Assembly (NCBI RefSeq): GCF_002906155.1
Contig: NZ_MUJK01000001.1
Span: forward strand, 744,001-808,000
Direction: 5' to 3'
Length of the DNA: 64,000 nucleotides
Source: Pseudomonas laurylsulfativorans
Lineage (GTDB): Bacteria > Pseudomonadota > Gammaproteobacteria > Pseudomonadales > Pseudomonadaceae
Part shown: piece after piece, positions 34,409 through 43,700 of the stretch
How positions within the stretch are numbered: position 1 is the first letter of the stretch
How the letters are laid out: each line of letters begins with the position of its first letter
Notes under the pieces: model-generated
Database searches by the model: none
Seen by the model: only the letters and a program-made list of their open reading frames with translations
What the model was told of the DNA's origin: nothing
Made by a program: the position numbers and the translations under genes

Positions 34409-34666
34409 GCATCATTATCGAGTCCAAATCAAAACCCATGGGTAATCCGGCAATGCTTTTCCTTTGTTCGATTCAACTGCTACCAATGACGGGCAAGGCT
34501 GTTTTCCGCACTGCACGCCACTGAAACGAGCCGCTCTCGCATTGTCCAGTGAAACCCGCTGCACCTTCCGCCTGGCCCCTCATCTCCGCTCACTCCCCGA
34601 CCAGAATGTACCGTGCCAAATCCGGCCCCTATACTCAGGCCAGAATCGCCTGAACGGAAGATTTCT

Positions 34667-35488
34667 ATGAGCCACACCTTCAAGTTGAAAAATGGCGCTG
34701 TGGCCGTATTCGACCCAGACAGCGCCGTGCTTTGCATTACAACACCCCATGGCGATGTACAAAATTCCACGCTGGGTAGAGCTGAATCGCGTCTGTTGGA
34801 CCTGCTGCTCATGGAGCCAGGTGTCACTAAAAGCCGCGACGAAATCATCGACTACACCTGGAACGACCGCGTAGTTGCCTCGGGCAGTTTGAATCAAACC
34901 GTTTTCTCACTACGCAATATTCTTAATGACGGGCGAGATCACGAGATTCTGATGACTGTTCCTCGACGAGGATATTGCTTCAACCGGCACTGTATAGTCG
35001 ATGCGGTGGCAGATGTACCCGCACCCACAGAGGAAGTTGCGCAAGCACCCGCTCGCAACCCAGGACAACCAGCCTCAACTGGTTTTGATGGGCCGCTGGC
35101 ACCATCAGCCAAAACCGTAAAATCCACCCGCATTACAAAGGCTCAACTGATCGCTTATATCGTTACGCTGGCGGTCGGTGCCTTTACTATTTTTCAATTT
35201 GACTTCGACGCGCCAAAAATTGAAATTTCCAGTATCGACAACAATGGACTGGTCATACACGCCGTGGGCAGCGATCTTGCCGAGGCTAAAGCACTGATGG
35301 ATCTGTCGGTCAAACAAACTGAACAGCTATCGCCAAACCTGAAGGGCCAGGTCTGGATCAACCTGTATAAAGCCAATTATTCCGTTTCCTGTATCCGCCC
35401 GGACCAAAGCACTGCAAATCTACAATTGAACAGCAGCGAAAGAGACCTCGCCTTGATGATTCGTCAATGTCTGGAAGTCACCTTATGA
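34667..35488 (+). CDS. ToxR/CadC-like membrane-bound transcriptional regulator
   Basis: A 273-residue protein. Residues 1-105 form an OmpR/PhoB-type winged helix (STLGRAESRLLDLLLMEPGV, SLNQTVFSLRNILNDGRDHEILMTVPRRGYCF in parts), followed by a proline/alanine-rich linker, one membrane helix near 163-183 (AQLIAYIVTLAVGAFTIF) and a periplasmic part of about 90 residues with a cysteine near each end. This is the ToxR/CadC/PsaE architecture. The ATG at 34667 follows GGAAG; the frame opens to 34613. Its end overlaps the next gene by 4 bp. Confidence 0.85.
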   Translation: MSHTFKLKNGAVAVFDPDSAVLCITTPHGDVQNSTLGRAESRLLDLLLMEPGVTKSRDEIIDYTWNDRVVASGSLNQTVFSLRNILNDGRDHEILMTVPRRGYCFNRHCIVDAVADVPAPTEEVAQAPARNPGQPASTGFDGPLAPSAKTVKSTRITKAQLIAYIVTLAVGAFTIFQFDFDAPKIEISSIDNNGLVIHAVGSDLAEAKALMDLSVKQTEQLSPNLKGQVWINLYKANYSVSCIRPDQSTANLQLNSSERDLALMIRQCLEVTL

Positions 35489-35967
35489 AGTTTGAAATCC
35501 CGCAGGCCGTTCACTGGCCGATCATTGCCTTGATCAATGCACTCTGTATTTTTTCCGTTTTTTACTCTCCCTCGCGTTACATGGAAAATACCAGTTATCA
35601 AACAAAAACAAGACAATGGCTGGAAGATCTCAATCAACTCAACACCGAAGAGTATCTCACTATCGGGCATGGCCGACTCACTGGAACCACGTTGGAAAGC
35701 CTGAATGGGAAAATCCGCAACGCGACCATTTCAGCGAATATAATCGGAGAAAGCAGTACACGCGTCGAGATCAAGGTCAGCAACATCAAGCTCAGCCAGG
35801 ACAATGAGCTTTTTGCCATTGAAAAGACTCCCGACCTGTTTTTCAGACGTCAATACGTCCTGCAGGAAGGCGCCATACTAAATTACGAATTGATTCCGAC
35901 ACCGGATAAAAGCGCCGTGTGTTTTTATGTACATGAACTTGGCCGTCTGCGCTGCATGAACCATTAA
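35485..35967 (+). CDS. ToxS/PsaF-like periplasmic partner protein
   Basis: A 160-residue protein with one N-terminal membrane helix (AVHWPIIALINALCIFSVFY) and a periplasmic domain, starting inside the last codons of the regulator gene (ATGA overlap). Size, topology and coupling to a ToxR-like gene are those of ToxS, TcpH or PsaF, which stabilise the regulator's periplasmic part and tune its signalling. Sequence similarity was not testable here, so the role rests on layout. It probably forms a complex with the protein encoded upstream. Confidence 0.65.
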   Translation: MKFEIPQAVHWPIIALINALCIFSVFYSPSRYMENTSYQTKTRQWLEDLNQLNTEEYLTIGHGRLTGTTLESLNGKIRNATISANIIGESSTRVEIKVSNIKLSQDNELFAIEKTPDLFFRRQYVLQEGAILNYELIPTPDKSAVCFYVHELGRLRCMNH

Positions 35968-36151
35968 CCGGCCTTCCGAACCGATTCGACAGCCGCCTGG
36001 CACAGGCTCACGGCACAGAATTTTCCAAACAAAAATAACCCTTATTGATTTGAATCAAACACCTCTCCTGCCAAAAATCCCTCGCCGATAATCTTTGGAA
36101 TCGAGCCTGCTTGATTCTCGTCCGGGACAATGCCCTACACAGGAGAATCAA

Positions 36152-36451
36152 GTGAAAGCCATGCATTTCCTGCGAACTCTTAAATCGACGACTTTCGGAT
36201 TCCTGGCGGTTACATTTTTGTCTGCCATACCACCTTACTCGTTAGCGCACGACGAGCACTCCGTCGAAAGCACGACCATTGAATATTATGAAATTGAAAC
36301 AAGCCCGGACGACCGTCAGAAACTATCGCATCTGAAAATCCATAGCGAGAATGAGTATCACGCGGACGAGCAAGGCGATGATGTCCCTCTCTCCACCCCG
36401 CCACAAGCTGATACCGGCACGAGTTACGCCAGTTCGCTCATATTACTCTGA
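36152..36451 (+). CDS. Small exported acidic protein
   Basis: A 99-residue product with signal peptide (TTFGFLAVTFLSAIPPYSLA, cleaved before HDEHS) and an acidic, His-rich mature part (IEYYEIETSPDDRQKLSHLK, NEYHADEQGDD). The GTG at 36152 is preceded by AGGAG at good distance, better than the ATG at 36161 or the frame opening at 36095. No family is recognised. It sits between the ToxRS-like pair and other small envelope genes and may be their target. Confidence 0.55.
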   Translation: MKAMHFLRTLKSTTFGFLAVTFLSAIPPYSLAHDEHSVESTTIEYYEIETSPDDRQKLSHLKIHSENEYHADEQGDDVPLSTPPQADTGTSYASSLILL

Positions 36452-36628
36452 CGCGTGTGGCGTAAACCGGGGCAAAGGGCATTTCGCCACTCCTGGCGAC
36501 CGCGTAAATATGAGTTATTGACTTTGGCAGGCACTATCGAAGTGAGATTATTTTCAGCCCAGGTCGTGGCAGAGATGCAGCTGACATTCTGCTCTGCCTG
36601 AATAAACTGTTAATAAGGAATCGCCTCG

Positions 36629-36961
36629 ATGCTACTGAAAAAATTCGTTACCGTGTCGTTTGGTTTATTGCTTTCCCTCAAGGCCATGGCCGACGACAAG
36701 GGCATCTACAGTACCAAATTGACGAGTGTCGAAACCAACAAGAAGGCCCCAAGTACCGTGAAAACTGGCTATCAGGTAAAAACCGGTTATCGTATTGACG
36801 ACTTTTACTCCTTTACAGCAGCAGCCATTGACCCGATGAAACCCCAATCGCAGATCTTCAGTTCAGACATCGACCCGCGCAACGTTCAACACGTGGACGA
36901 CTCAGCGTTGGACAGCAAGTACGCATTTTCGGCGGAACTGGAGCTAATCCGCGGACTCTGA
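36629..36961 (+). CDS. Truncated OM beta-barrel-like small protein
   Basis: A 110-residue protein with signal peptide (FVTVSFGLLLSLKAMADDKG). Its N-terminal region (DDKGIYSTKLTSVET, VKTGYRIDDFYSFTAAAID) parallels the barrel protein at 40029-40529 (DDKGLYLGAGVSSIQT, VYAGYRVNSYLAFEGAYVD), but most of the barrel is missing. It could be a shortened paralogue with a new role. The ATG at 36629 follows AGGAATCGCCTC. Confidence 0.6.
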   Translation: MLLKKFVTVSFGLLLSLKAMADDKGIYSTKLTSVETNKKAPSTVKTGYQVKTGYRIDDFYSFTAAAIDPMKPQSQIFSSDIDPRNVQHVDDSALDSKYAFSAELELIRGL

Positions 36962-37084
36962 CAAGCCGTTCAAAGTCAATGGGGGGTCGCCCTCACCGAC
37001 GGAAAGGACGCCCAATCGCGTATCCTGTCCATGACTGCCCGTCAGGCTTGACCCTAATCATTTAACAGATGAGCTTTCAATTTC

Positions 37085-38098
37085 ATGAGTATTGCACCGC
37101 CCGATGAAATCTTTCATTTGTCTTCTGCCTTGCCGAGCCAACTGAATAGAACAATTGGCAATTGGGAAATGAGCCTGATCCCGACTGAGCATGAGGCGCG
37201 CATTCGGCAACACAAACTCTTTCACAGCCCCGAACTCCAGTGCAGTCGCCTTGAATTTGACTCCTCCGTCACCCTGGTCAGTTCTGTTCCTGCCGGATTC
37301 GTGACGTTTGCCATTTCGCAGGCCCCGATTGGGCGCCCCGTCGTAAACAATCACAAACTACAGCCGAATGAAGTCATCGTACTGCACAGCGATGAATCGG
37401 TGCATTACACCAGCGAACCGAACGAAACACTTTTCACCATCACCACAACGCTGGAGCACTATGACCGATGCCGTCAACAACACTGCGTCCTCGATATCCT
37501 TGCCAACAGAACAAACCATAGTTTTCAGGCTGAAAATTTTCAATTCATACAGTTGGCCATTCAGGCCATTAGCGCTGCCTGTGTCGACATCAACGACTCT
37601 GCTTTACCACAATTCGGCGAAGCGCAGCGTTCAGCGATAGAAAGCACGGTACTTGCTTCTCTATTGCAGTCGCTGACACCCGCCGGTGGCATCAATCGCA
37701 AAGTTCCGACCAGACGAAAGGTGGCGATACAAGCCATCGAGTACATTCATGAAAATACAAAAAAAACACTCAATATAAAATCACTCGTAAGGCAGCTTGA
37801 AACCACCACTCGCACCCTGCATTTTGGTTTTATTGAAACGTTCGGGATGTCGCCAATCGCCTATATCAGAAACTTGAGACTGGCAAGTGCCCGTCGCGAC
37901 CTGATTAATAAAACCTGGCCCACCGTGACAGAAACCGCGATGTTCTGGAATTTCAACCATCTGGGTCGGTTTTCCAGGGCCTATCAAATTGCTTACGGAG
38001 AGACTCCGTCAGAAACGGCCAGGCGTAACTCAGCCAAACCCAGGAACACGACCTCATCCATTTACAACCAGGTCGCTGACGAGAGAAATCATCGCTAA
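37085..38098 (+). CDS. AraC family transcriptional regulator
   Basis: A 337-residue protein, with a roughly 210-residue N-terminal domain and an AraC helix-turn-helix pair at 225-320 (NIKSLVRQLETTTRTLHFGF and VTETAMFWNFNHLGRFSRAY, then GETPSETARRN). The N-terminal sequence resembles the AraC-binding-like-domain subgroup (FVTFAISQAPIGRPVVNNHK). Composition is more AT-rich than the flanking genes, hinting at acquisition. It may regulate the phosphodiesterase and adhesin locus downstream. Confidence 0.85.
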   Translation: MSIAPPDEIFHLSSALPSQLNRTIGNWEMSLIPTEHEARIRQHKLFHSPELQCSRLEFDSSVTLVSSVPAGFVTFAISQAPIGRPVVNNHKLQPNEVIVLHSDESVHYTSEPNETLFTITTTLEHYDRCRQQHCVLDILANRTNHSFQAENFQFIQLAIQAISAACVDINDSALPQFGEAQRSAIESTVLASLLQSLTPAGGINRKVPTRRKVAIQAIEYIHENTKKTLNIKSLVRQLETTTRTLHFGFIETFGMSPIAYIRNLRLASARRDLINKTWPTVTETAMFWNFNHLGRFSRAYQIAYGETPSETARRNSAKPRNTTSSIYNQVADERNHR

Positions 38099-38196
38099 CA
38101 AGCCTTCATTAAAGCCCTGAAAATGATGATTAATAATTTCCTTTGATAAACCCTGGGTACCCACAATTGCTTATTTGCCCACTCAAGGAAATAAGC

Positions 38197-38301
38197 ATGC
38201 ATCATCGAATAAACACACTGCCCCTCAAGCAGAAAATCGCTCTGTGCATTGCCGTCTATGCAAGCGGCATCTTATTGGCCTGGGTAATTGACTGGTACTG
38301 A
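38197..38301 (+). CDS. 34-residue membrane peptide
   Basis: ATG at 38197 is preceded by AAGGAAATAAGC and opens a 34-codon frame: a basic start MHHRINTLPLKQK and a membrane helix IALCIAVYASGILLAWVIDW ending in Tyr. The clear ribosome site and ideal single-helix topology support real translation. It lies 61 bp before the phosphodiesterase gene on the same strand and might act with it in the membrane. Confidence 0.5.
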   Translation: MHHRINTLPLKQKIALCIAVYASGILLAWVIDWY

Positions 38302-38362
38302 AGACGTCTAATCCACGACAACAGCAGTGCACAGTGAAATATTGATACCTCGGGGTTTTTCG

Positions 38363-39958
38363 ATGGTTGCCGCATATAAAGCGTTACTTGGAAGGCACGC
38401 AGTCACTGTCTGTCTGATTGCTGCAGCGGGTTGGGCCGCATGGTTCTGTGCTGGAGGAATGGCGGAGCTATTCATTGCACGGAAGTTGAACAACGTTTAC
38501 GCCGATCTGCGTGCGGCTCAAGTGGAACCCAATGCGCAGCTCGACAAGGTACTGCACACTCTCGGCGATTTTGATCGTTCGGGCCAGGAATGCTCCGTCG
38601 AGCAATATTCACAACTGGCCGACCTGGTTAAAAACCTTCGATTTGTTGATCAAGCGGCAATCCGGTTGCCCAATGGCAAGATCTGTTCCTCCTACGGACA
38701 AGAACTCCCGTCGATACTGGCCGGTAACGAAAAGCGCAAGTTCTCTGTTGGAAAGCGAAACTATTGGGTTGACTCTGGCCACGCAGTTTCCGTGGACACC
38801 GACTTTATCATCGTGTCGGAACAATCAACCTACGTCTGGGCAAACAAGAAGATCCTGCTCGACAATTTGAAGTTTCCCAAGGACCTGCAACTGGACCTGA
38901 TCGGTCCCGGCGGCGCAGTACCCATTGCCTCTACAGGCCCCAAGCCCCTGGCGGTGCAGAAGCCGTTCCACCTTGAAGAACTGGTGACCTCGGCGGACAA
39001 GGTCCTCATCGCCTTTGCGGGCAACCGAAATGAATTGATCTCGGTTATTTCTCTTCCGTTGAGCTCCCTGACAGGTCTCACATTCAAATTATTCATCGGC
39101 CTTGTCTGCGTGTTCGCAGCGCTGCTCTTGCTCGCAAGGTCTATCCAGCGTCATTACACCTCTACTGCCGTCCGGCTTCGCCGAGCCCTCAAAGCCAACA
39201 CACTGGGTGTTCACTATCAGCCCATCGTCAATTTGACGACGGGTTATCTGGTTGGCGCCGAATCACTTTCTCACTGGAGCGACAACGGCACCCATGTGCC
39301 TGCGGACGTTTTCATTGCGGTGGCGGAGAAGTCTGACTTGATCCGCAAACTGACGCGCTCGGTGATTGAGCAAGTGGCGGAGGATTACAGCACTTACCTT
39401 TGGGCGTGCAAGGATTTCTACATTACGGTCAACCTTTGCGCCCAGGATATTCAGGACCCGAACTTTCCAGACTATGTGGCCAGCGTGCTGGCAGCCTACA
39501 ACATGCCTGCGTCAGCCATGGCCTTTGAAATCACTGAAAGAACCCTGCTCGATCAGAAGCCTGCCGCCATGCAATTGCAACGGCTTCGGGCGCACGGTCA
39601 TCGCATTGCCGTGGACGACTTCGGTATCGGCTATTGCAACCTCTCGCTCCTCGATTCAGTGCCTTTCGACATTCTGAAAATAGATCGCTCGTTTATCGCA
39701 AACGACAGGATCGCCCCCAAGGATGCCCTGTGGCGACAGATCGCCCAGTTGGCCAAGTCGCAAAGACTCAAGGTCGTGGCCGAAGGTGTCGAGACTCCGG
39801 AGCAACTGCCGCATCTGGTTTCGGAGGGCGTTCTATTGGCGCAAGGCTGGTTGTTTTCCAAAGCGCTGCCCATTCAAGCGTTGGCAAGACGCTACTTTCA
39901 ATGTCCGGCAAACATCGCGTCTTACGACTCAAAAATATCAATCAATGACTTCTATTAA
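38363..39958 (+). CDS. CSS-motif EAL-domain cyclic-di-GMP phosphodiesterase
   Basis: A 531-residue membrane protein. A membrane helix near residues 12-33 is followed by a periplasmic domain with the cysteines of the CSS motif (SGQECSVEQY and GKICSSYGQ), a second helix near 240-262, and a cytoplasmic EAL domain. The signature is changed to ESL (VGAESLSHWS), but metal and substrate residues are present: NLCAQDI, FEITERTLL, AVDDFGIGYCN, LKIDRSF, VAEGVETPEQ. It is probably active and responsive to periplasmic redox state. The start at 38363 was preferred over a GTG at 38327. Confidence 0.88.
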   Translation: MVAAYKALLGRHAVTVCLIAAAGWAAWFCAGGMAELFIARKLNNVYADLRAAQVEPNAQLDKVLHTLGDFDRSGQECSVEQYSQLADLVKNLRFVDQAAIRLPNGKICSSYGQELPSILAGNEKRKFSVGKRNYWVDSGHAVSVDTDFIIVSEQSTYVWANKKILLDNLKFPKDLQLDLIGPGGAVPIASTGPKPLAVQKPFHLEELVTSADKVLIAFAGNRNELISVISLPLSSLTGLTFKLFIGLVCVFAALLLLARSIQRHYTSTAVRLRRALKANTLGVHYQPIVNLTTGYLVGAESLSHWSDNGTHVPADVFIAVAEKSDLIRKLTRSVIEQVAEDYSTYLWACKDFYITVNLCAQDIQDPNFPDYVASVLAAYNMPASAMAFEITERTLLDQKPAAMQLQRLRAHGHRIAVDDFGIGYCNLSLLDSVPFDILKIDRSFIANDRIAPKDALWRQIAQLAKSQRLKVVAEGVETPEQLPHLVSEGVLLAQGWLFSKALPIQALARRYFQCPANIASYDSKISINDFY

Positions 39959-40028
39959 CCCCTCTTGGTCCCTCAAATGCTCGCCGAAACCTAACACCAG
40001 ACAAACCTGTACAAGGACTCCATCACAC

Positions 40029-40529
40029 ATGCTACTTCGAAACCTTGGCCTCGCTTCACTGCTATCGCTGCTGTCTGTTCAGGCGCTCGCTGATGACAAA
40101 GGTTTATATCTTGGCGCTGGCGTAAGCAGCATACAGACCGACGAATCCAGACTGGACGACGAGGACACCAGCTACAAAGTTTATGCAGGCTATCGCGTCA
40201 ATAGCTACCTGGCCTTCGAGGGGGCCTACGTCGATCTCGGTCAATTCAAGGACAAGAATGTCGATTTCGAAGGCAAATCGGCGCAGGCTGCCGCCCATGT
40301 CGGCTTTCCGCTGGGTGATCGGTTGCGGGTATTCGGCAGTGTCGGTGCTCACGCCTGGGACGCCGACGGCAATGCCACCGACGACGATACCGGGGTTGAT
40401 CTGACCTATGGTGTTGGCCTGGAAGTCGATGTCTTTCGCAACATCGGCCTGCGCGCGGAATACGAAGTACTGGAGGTCGGAGAGATCGACCTGAATCAGA
40501 CGACCGCATCCGCCTATATGCTTTTCTAA
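40029..40529 (+). CDS. OmpA/OmpX-type beta-barrel protein
   Basis: A 166-residue protein with signal peptide (NLGLASLLSLLSVQALADDK) and a small 8-stranded barrel pattern (GLYLGAGVSSIQTDES, VYAGYRVNSYLAFEGAYVDL, VFGSVGAHAWDADGN, YGVGLEVDVFRNIGLRAEYE), ending in the aromatic residue Phe. The start follows AAGGA 11 bases away. It lies 243 bp before the giant repeat protein gene; a hairpin-like TGAGCGGCC/GGTCGCTCA at 40542-40564 may end its transcript. Confidence 0.82.
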   Translation: MLLRNLGLASLLSLLSVQALADDKGLYLGAGVSSIQTDESRLDDEDTSYKVYAGYRVNSYLAFEGAYVDLGQFKDKNVDFEGKSAQAAAHVGFPLGDRLRVFGSVGAHAWDADGNATDDDTGVDLTYGVGLEVDVFRNIGLRAEYEVLEVGEIDLNQTTASAYMLF

Positions 40530-40771
40530 CACTGCTACAACTGAGCGGCCTTGCCGGTCGCTCAACGCACTCTGCGCAACATCCCCGTCCTGCCTGCCCC
40601 CCCTGCGACATGCCAAAAAGCCACCAACGGCATAATCCCGGAGTCCCTCTCGGGAACTTTAAAAACTGCGCTAACACGCTGGAAAAGCTACGGAAACGTC
40701 CTACGCTCATCTTGTCCAGTAGTGGGCTTGGTTCAACGGATTGATTAACCGCGTAGGCAGAGGGCCTCACT

Positions 40772-43700
40772 ATGCAAGGGTCAGGGCGTTCGTTTTCAGG
40801 CATTCATCTGCGTCCACAACGCCAGGCGTTGGCGCTGGAGCCAAGAATTCTCTTTGACGGTGCGGCCGCTTCGGCTGCCGCCGATCAGCACCACAGCGAC
40901 CCGAGCGCCACACCGGCAGCGGTCGATGCCCCTGCCACTCATGCGACCCCGACCGAAGGCCGTGCTACCACTGAACAGGCCCCCTCGGCGGCGCGCAGCC
41001 TGCTGGTGCTCGACAGTCGTATCGAAAACCGCGATCAACTGCTGGCCCAATTGCCGGGCAATGTCACCGCCATAGTGGTCAACCCCGGTGAAGACGGCCT
41101 GGCGGCGATTTCCGCCGCGCTGGCGCAACTGGGCAAGGTCGATTCGATCCAGGTCATGTCCCACGGCGGCGCCGGGCAATTCACCCTCGGCAACCGCACC
41201 ATCACCTCGGACAACGTCGACCAACTTGGCCAGACCTTTGAACAATGGCGCAGCAACCTGACCGAGGGCGCGGATATCCAGCTCTATGGTTGCGACATCG
41301 GCGCGGGGACGGCCGGCAAGACCCTGGTCGCCGAATTGGCCCGCTGGACCGGCGCCGATGTAGCCGCCTCCAGCAATGACACTGGCAGCACCCGGGCCGG
41401 TGGTGACTGGACGCTGGAAACCAAAGTCGGCGACATCGACAAGAGCATTGCCATCAGCAGCGCCGCCATGGCCGGTTTCGACGGTTTGCTGGCCGATGCC
41501 GCACCGACTGCGACCCTGCCCAGTGCTGGCAGCGATGTTTTGTTGGGTGACAACTTCTCGTTCACCGTGAACTTCAGCAATCCGTCCACACAGGCAGGTT
41601 TTGCCCCCTTCATCAACCTGGCTCTGCCGACCACAGGCCGGGACGGCAATGATGGCGTGAACTTCATTTCCGCCAGTTACCTGGGCCAGAATCTGATCAC
41701 CCACTCGGTGACATTCGACAGCAATGGCAACGCCACCCACCCACTGGCCAAGGACGCCAACGGCAATTTCCTGATCATCAACGCCTCGACCTACGGCATG
41801 CGTGCCGGTGACACGCTGGTGGTCATCGAACTGCCGTTTGCCAGCGTCACCAATGGGCAACCCGTCATCCCGGTACAGATCAACGCCAGCCTCAGCAACC
41901 TGGCCGACACCAGTTTTTCCAATGGCACCCCGGACCTGACCATCCGCACCAGCGGCGGTTTCCAGTTCGGTAACGACGCCCTGGACAACCCGACCAACGA
42001 TCCCAGCCTGATTCAGGCCGGCACAGCCGCGTTTGTGGTGCATCCAACCGTTATCACCTTTGATGAAATTCTCAACACCCCCGAGGGTGAAACCGCGACC
42101 GGCCCGAACTATGGTCGGACATTGACCCTGTCCGTGACTCCAGCCCCAGGCCAGACGCTGTCCAACGTCGTGGTGACCCAGCCGTTGCCGGACAATGTAC
42201 AAGTCACCGCCATTACCCCCGGCGTCGGCGGCCGCGTGACGTCCATCACCCTGCACGATGGCACAGTGGTCACCAACGCGGTACAAATCGCCGTGCTGAT
42301 CGCCGCCGACGACGTGTTCATCGACTCATTCTCCGTGACCTATGCCAGCCTTACGGGCAAGACCGACACCGTGGTCGCGTTCTATGTACCGGAGGTCGAC
42401 GCCAACGGCCTGCCGATCATCAACCCGGTAACCGGCGACGATGTGACCATCACCCTTGCCGCCCCGAGTGCTTCCGGCCAATGGGTACCGCTGGACCCCC
42501 GGGACGTTACCGCGCCTAACACGACTATCGAATTCAGCGGCACTGGCATCACTACGCAGTTCATCGCCAAATCGATCACGCTGCTCAAAACCGTCACGGT
42601 ACAGACTGATGTCGGCCATACCGGTGTCACCCCCGGCGATACCTTGCAGTACAGCCTGAACCTGGCCGTTTCCGACTACTTCGCCTTTGGCAAAGACATC
42701 TTCAATGACGGTCAGTTGGTCATTCGCGACCAGCTCAGTGACGGCCAGACGCTGACCGGCACCCCAACCCTGACCGTCACCATCAACGGCGTCCAGCAGT
42801 CCATTACCCTGGTGACCACCGCCGTCAACAATGCCGATGGCAGCACATCGATGGCGTTTGACATTGCCCAGTCGTTGCGCAATTCGTTTGCCTTGCGTGG
42901 CTGGCTCAATGGCGACCTGGCGTTTGACCAGCAACTGCAAGGCGCGATGCTGGCGGTGCTGAGCTATTCGGCGATCGTCGGCCAGACCTACAAGCCACCT
43001 TCAGGCAACCCGCAGCCGGAGATCAATGAAGGCGACGAACTGGGTAACAGTGCCGTGGTCGATGGCACCCTGTTGCAAGACCCCCTGAACCTCACCGGCC
43101 AGAGCGAAACCGATAATTCCGCCACCACCAGTGTGATCCCGACCAGCGTCGTCGATATCAACCTCGTCGAGGTCAATAACGGCACTCCACCGGCCAGCGG
43201 TGAACTGCGCCCTGGCGATGAAGTGACGTTCCAGCTCAGTTACGACTTGGTCACCGGTGACTACGAACAGTTCAAGCTCACGGCGTATCTGCCTTTACCT
43301 TTGTTCAACGTCGGCGGCGTGACCTGGACCACCGGCAGCGATGTCGGCCAATGGCAAATTGCTCCCGGCAACACCAATGCCGGCGGCGTGGTCAGCGTCA
43401 CCAGTGCCGACGGCAACTCGGTGGTCTTCGACTTCGGCAGCTTCACCACCGTCGACACCACCGGCAGCCGCATCGTCATCCGCTTTACCGTGCGCGTAGG
43501 CGACCAGCCCTTTGCCGACCAGCGCTCGCTGGACGTCTTGGCGCAATCAAGCCAGCAAACCACCCTCACCGACCGTACGCTGGTTTCCTCCGACGTCGCG
43601 GTGATTGTGTCCGTGGCCGAGCCGGTGCTGAATATCAAGCACGGCGTGGTTTCCGGCACTAACGGCACCGTCAGTAACACCACCGGCAGCTGGAATCCTC

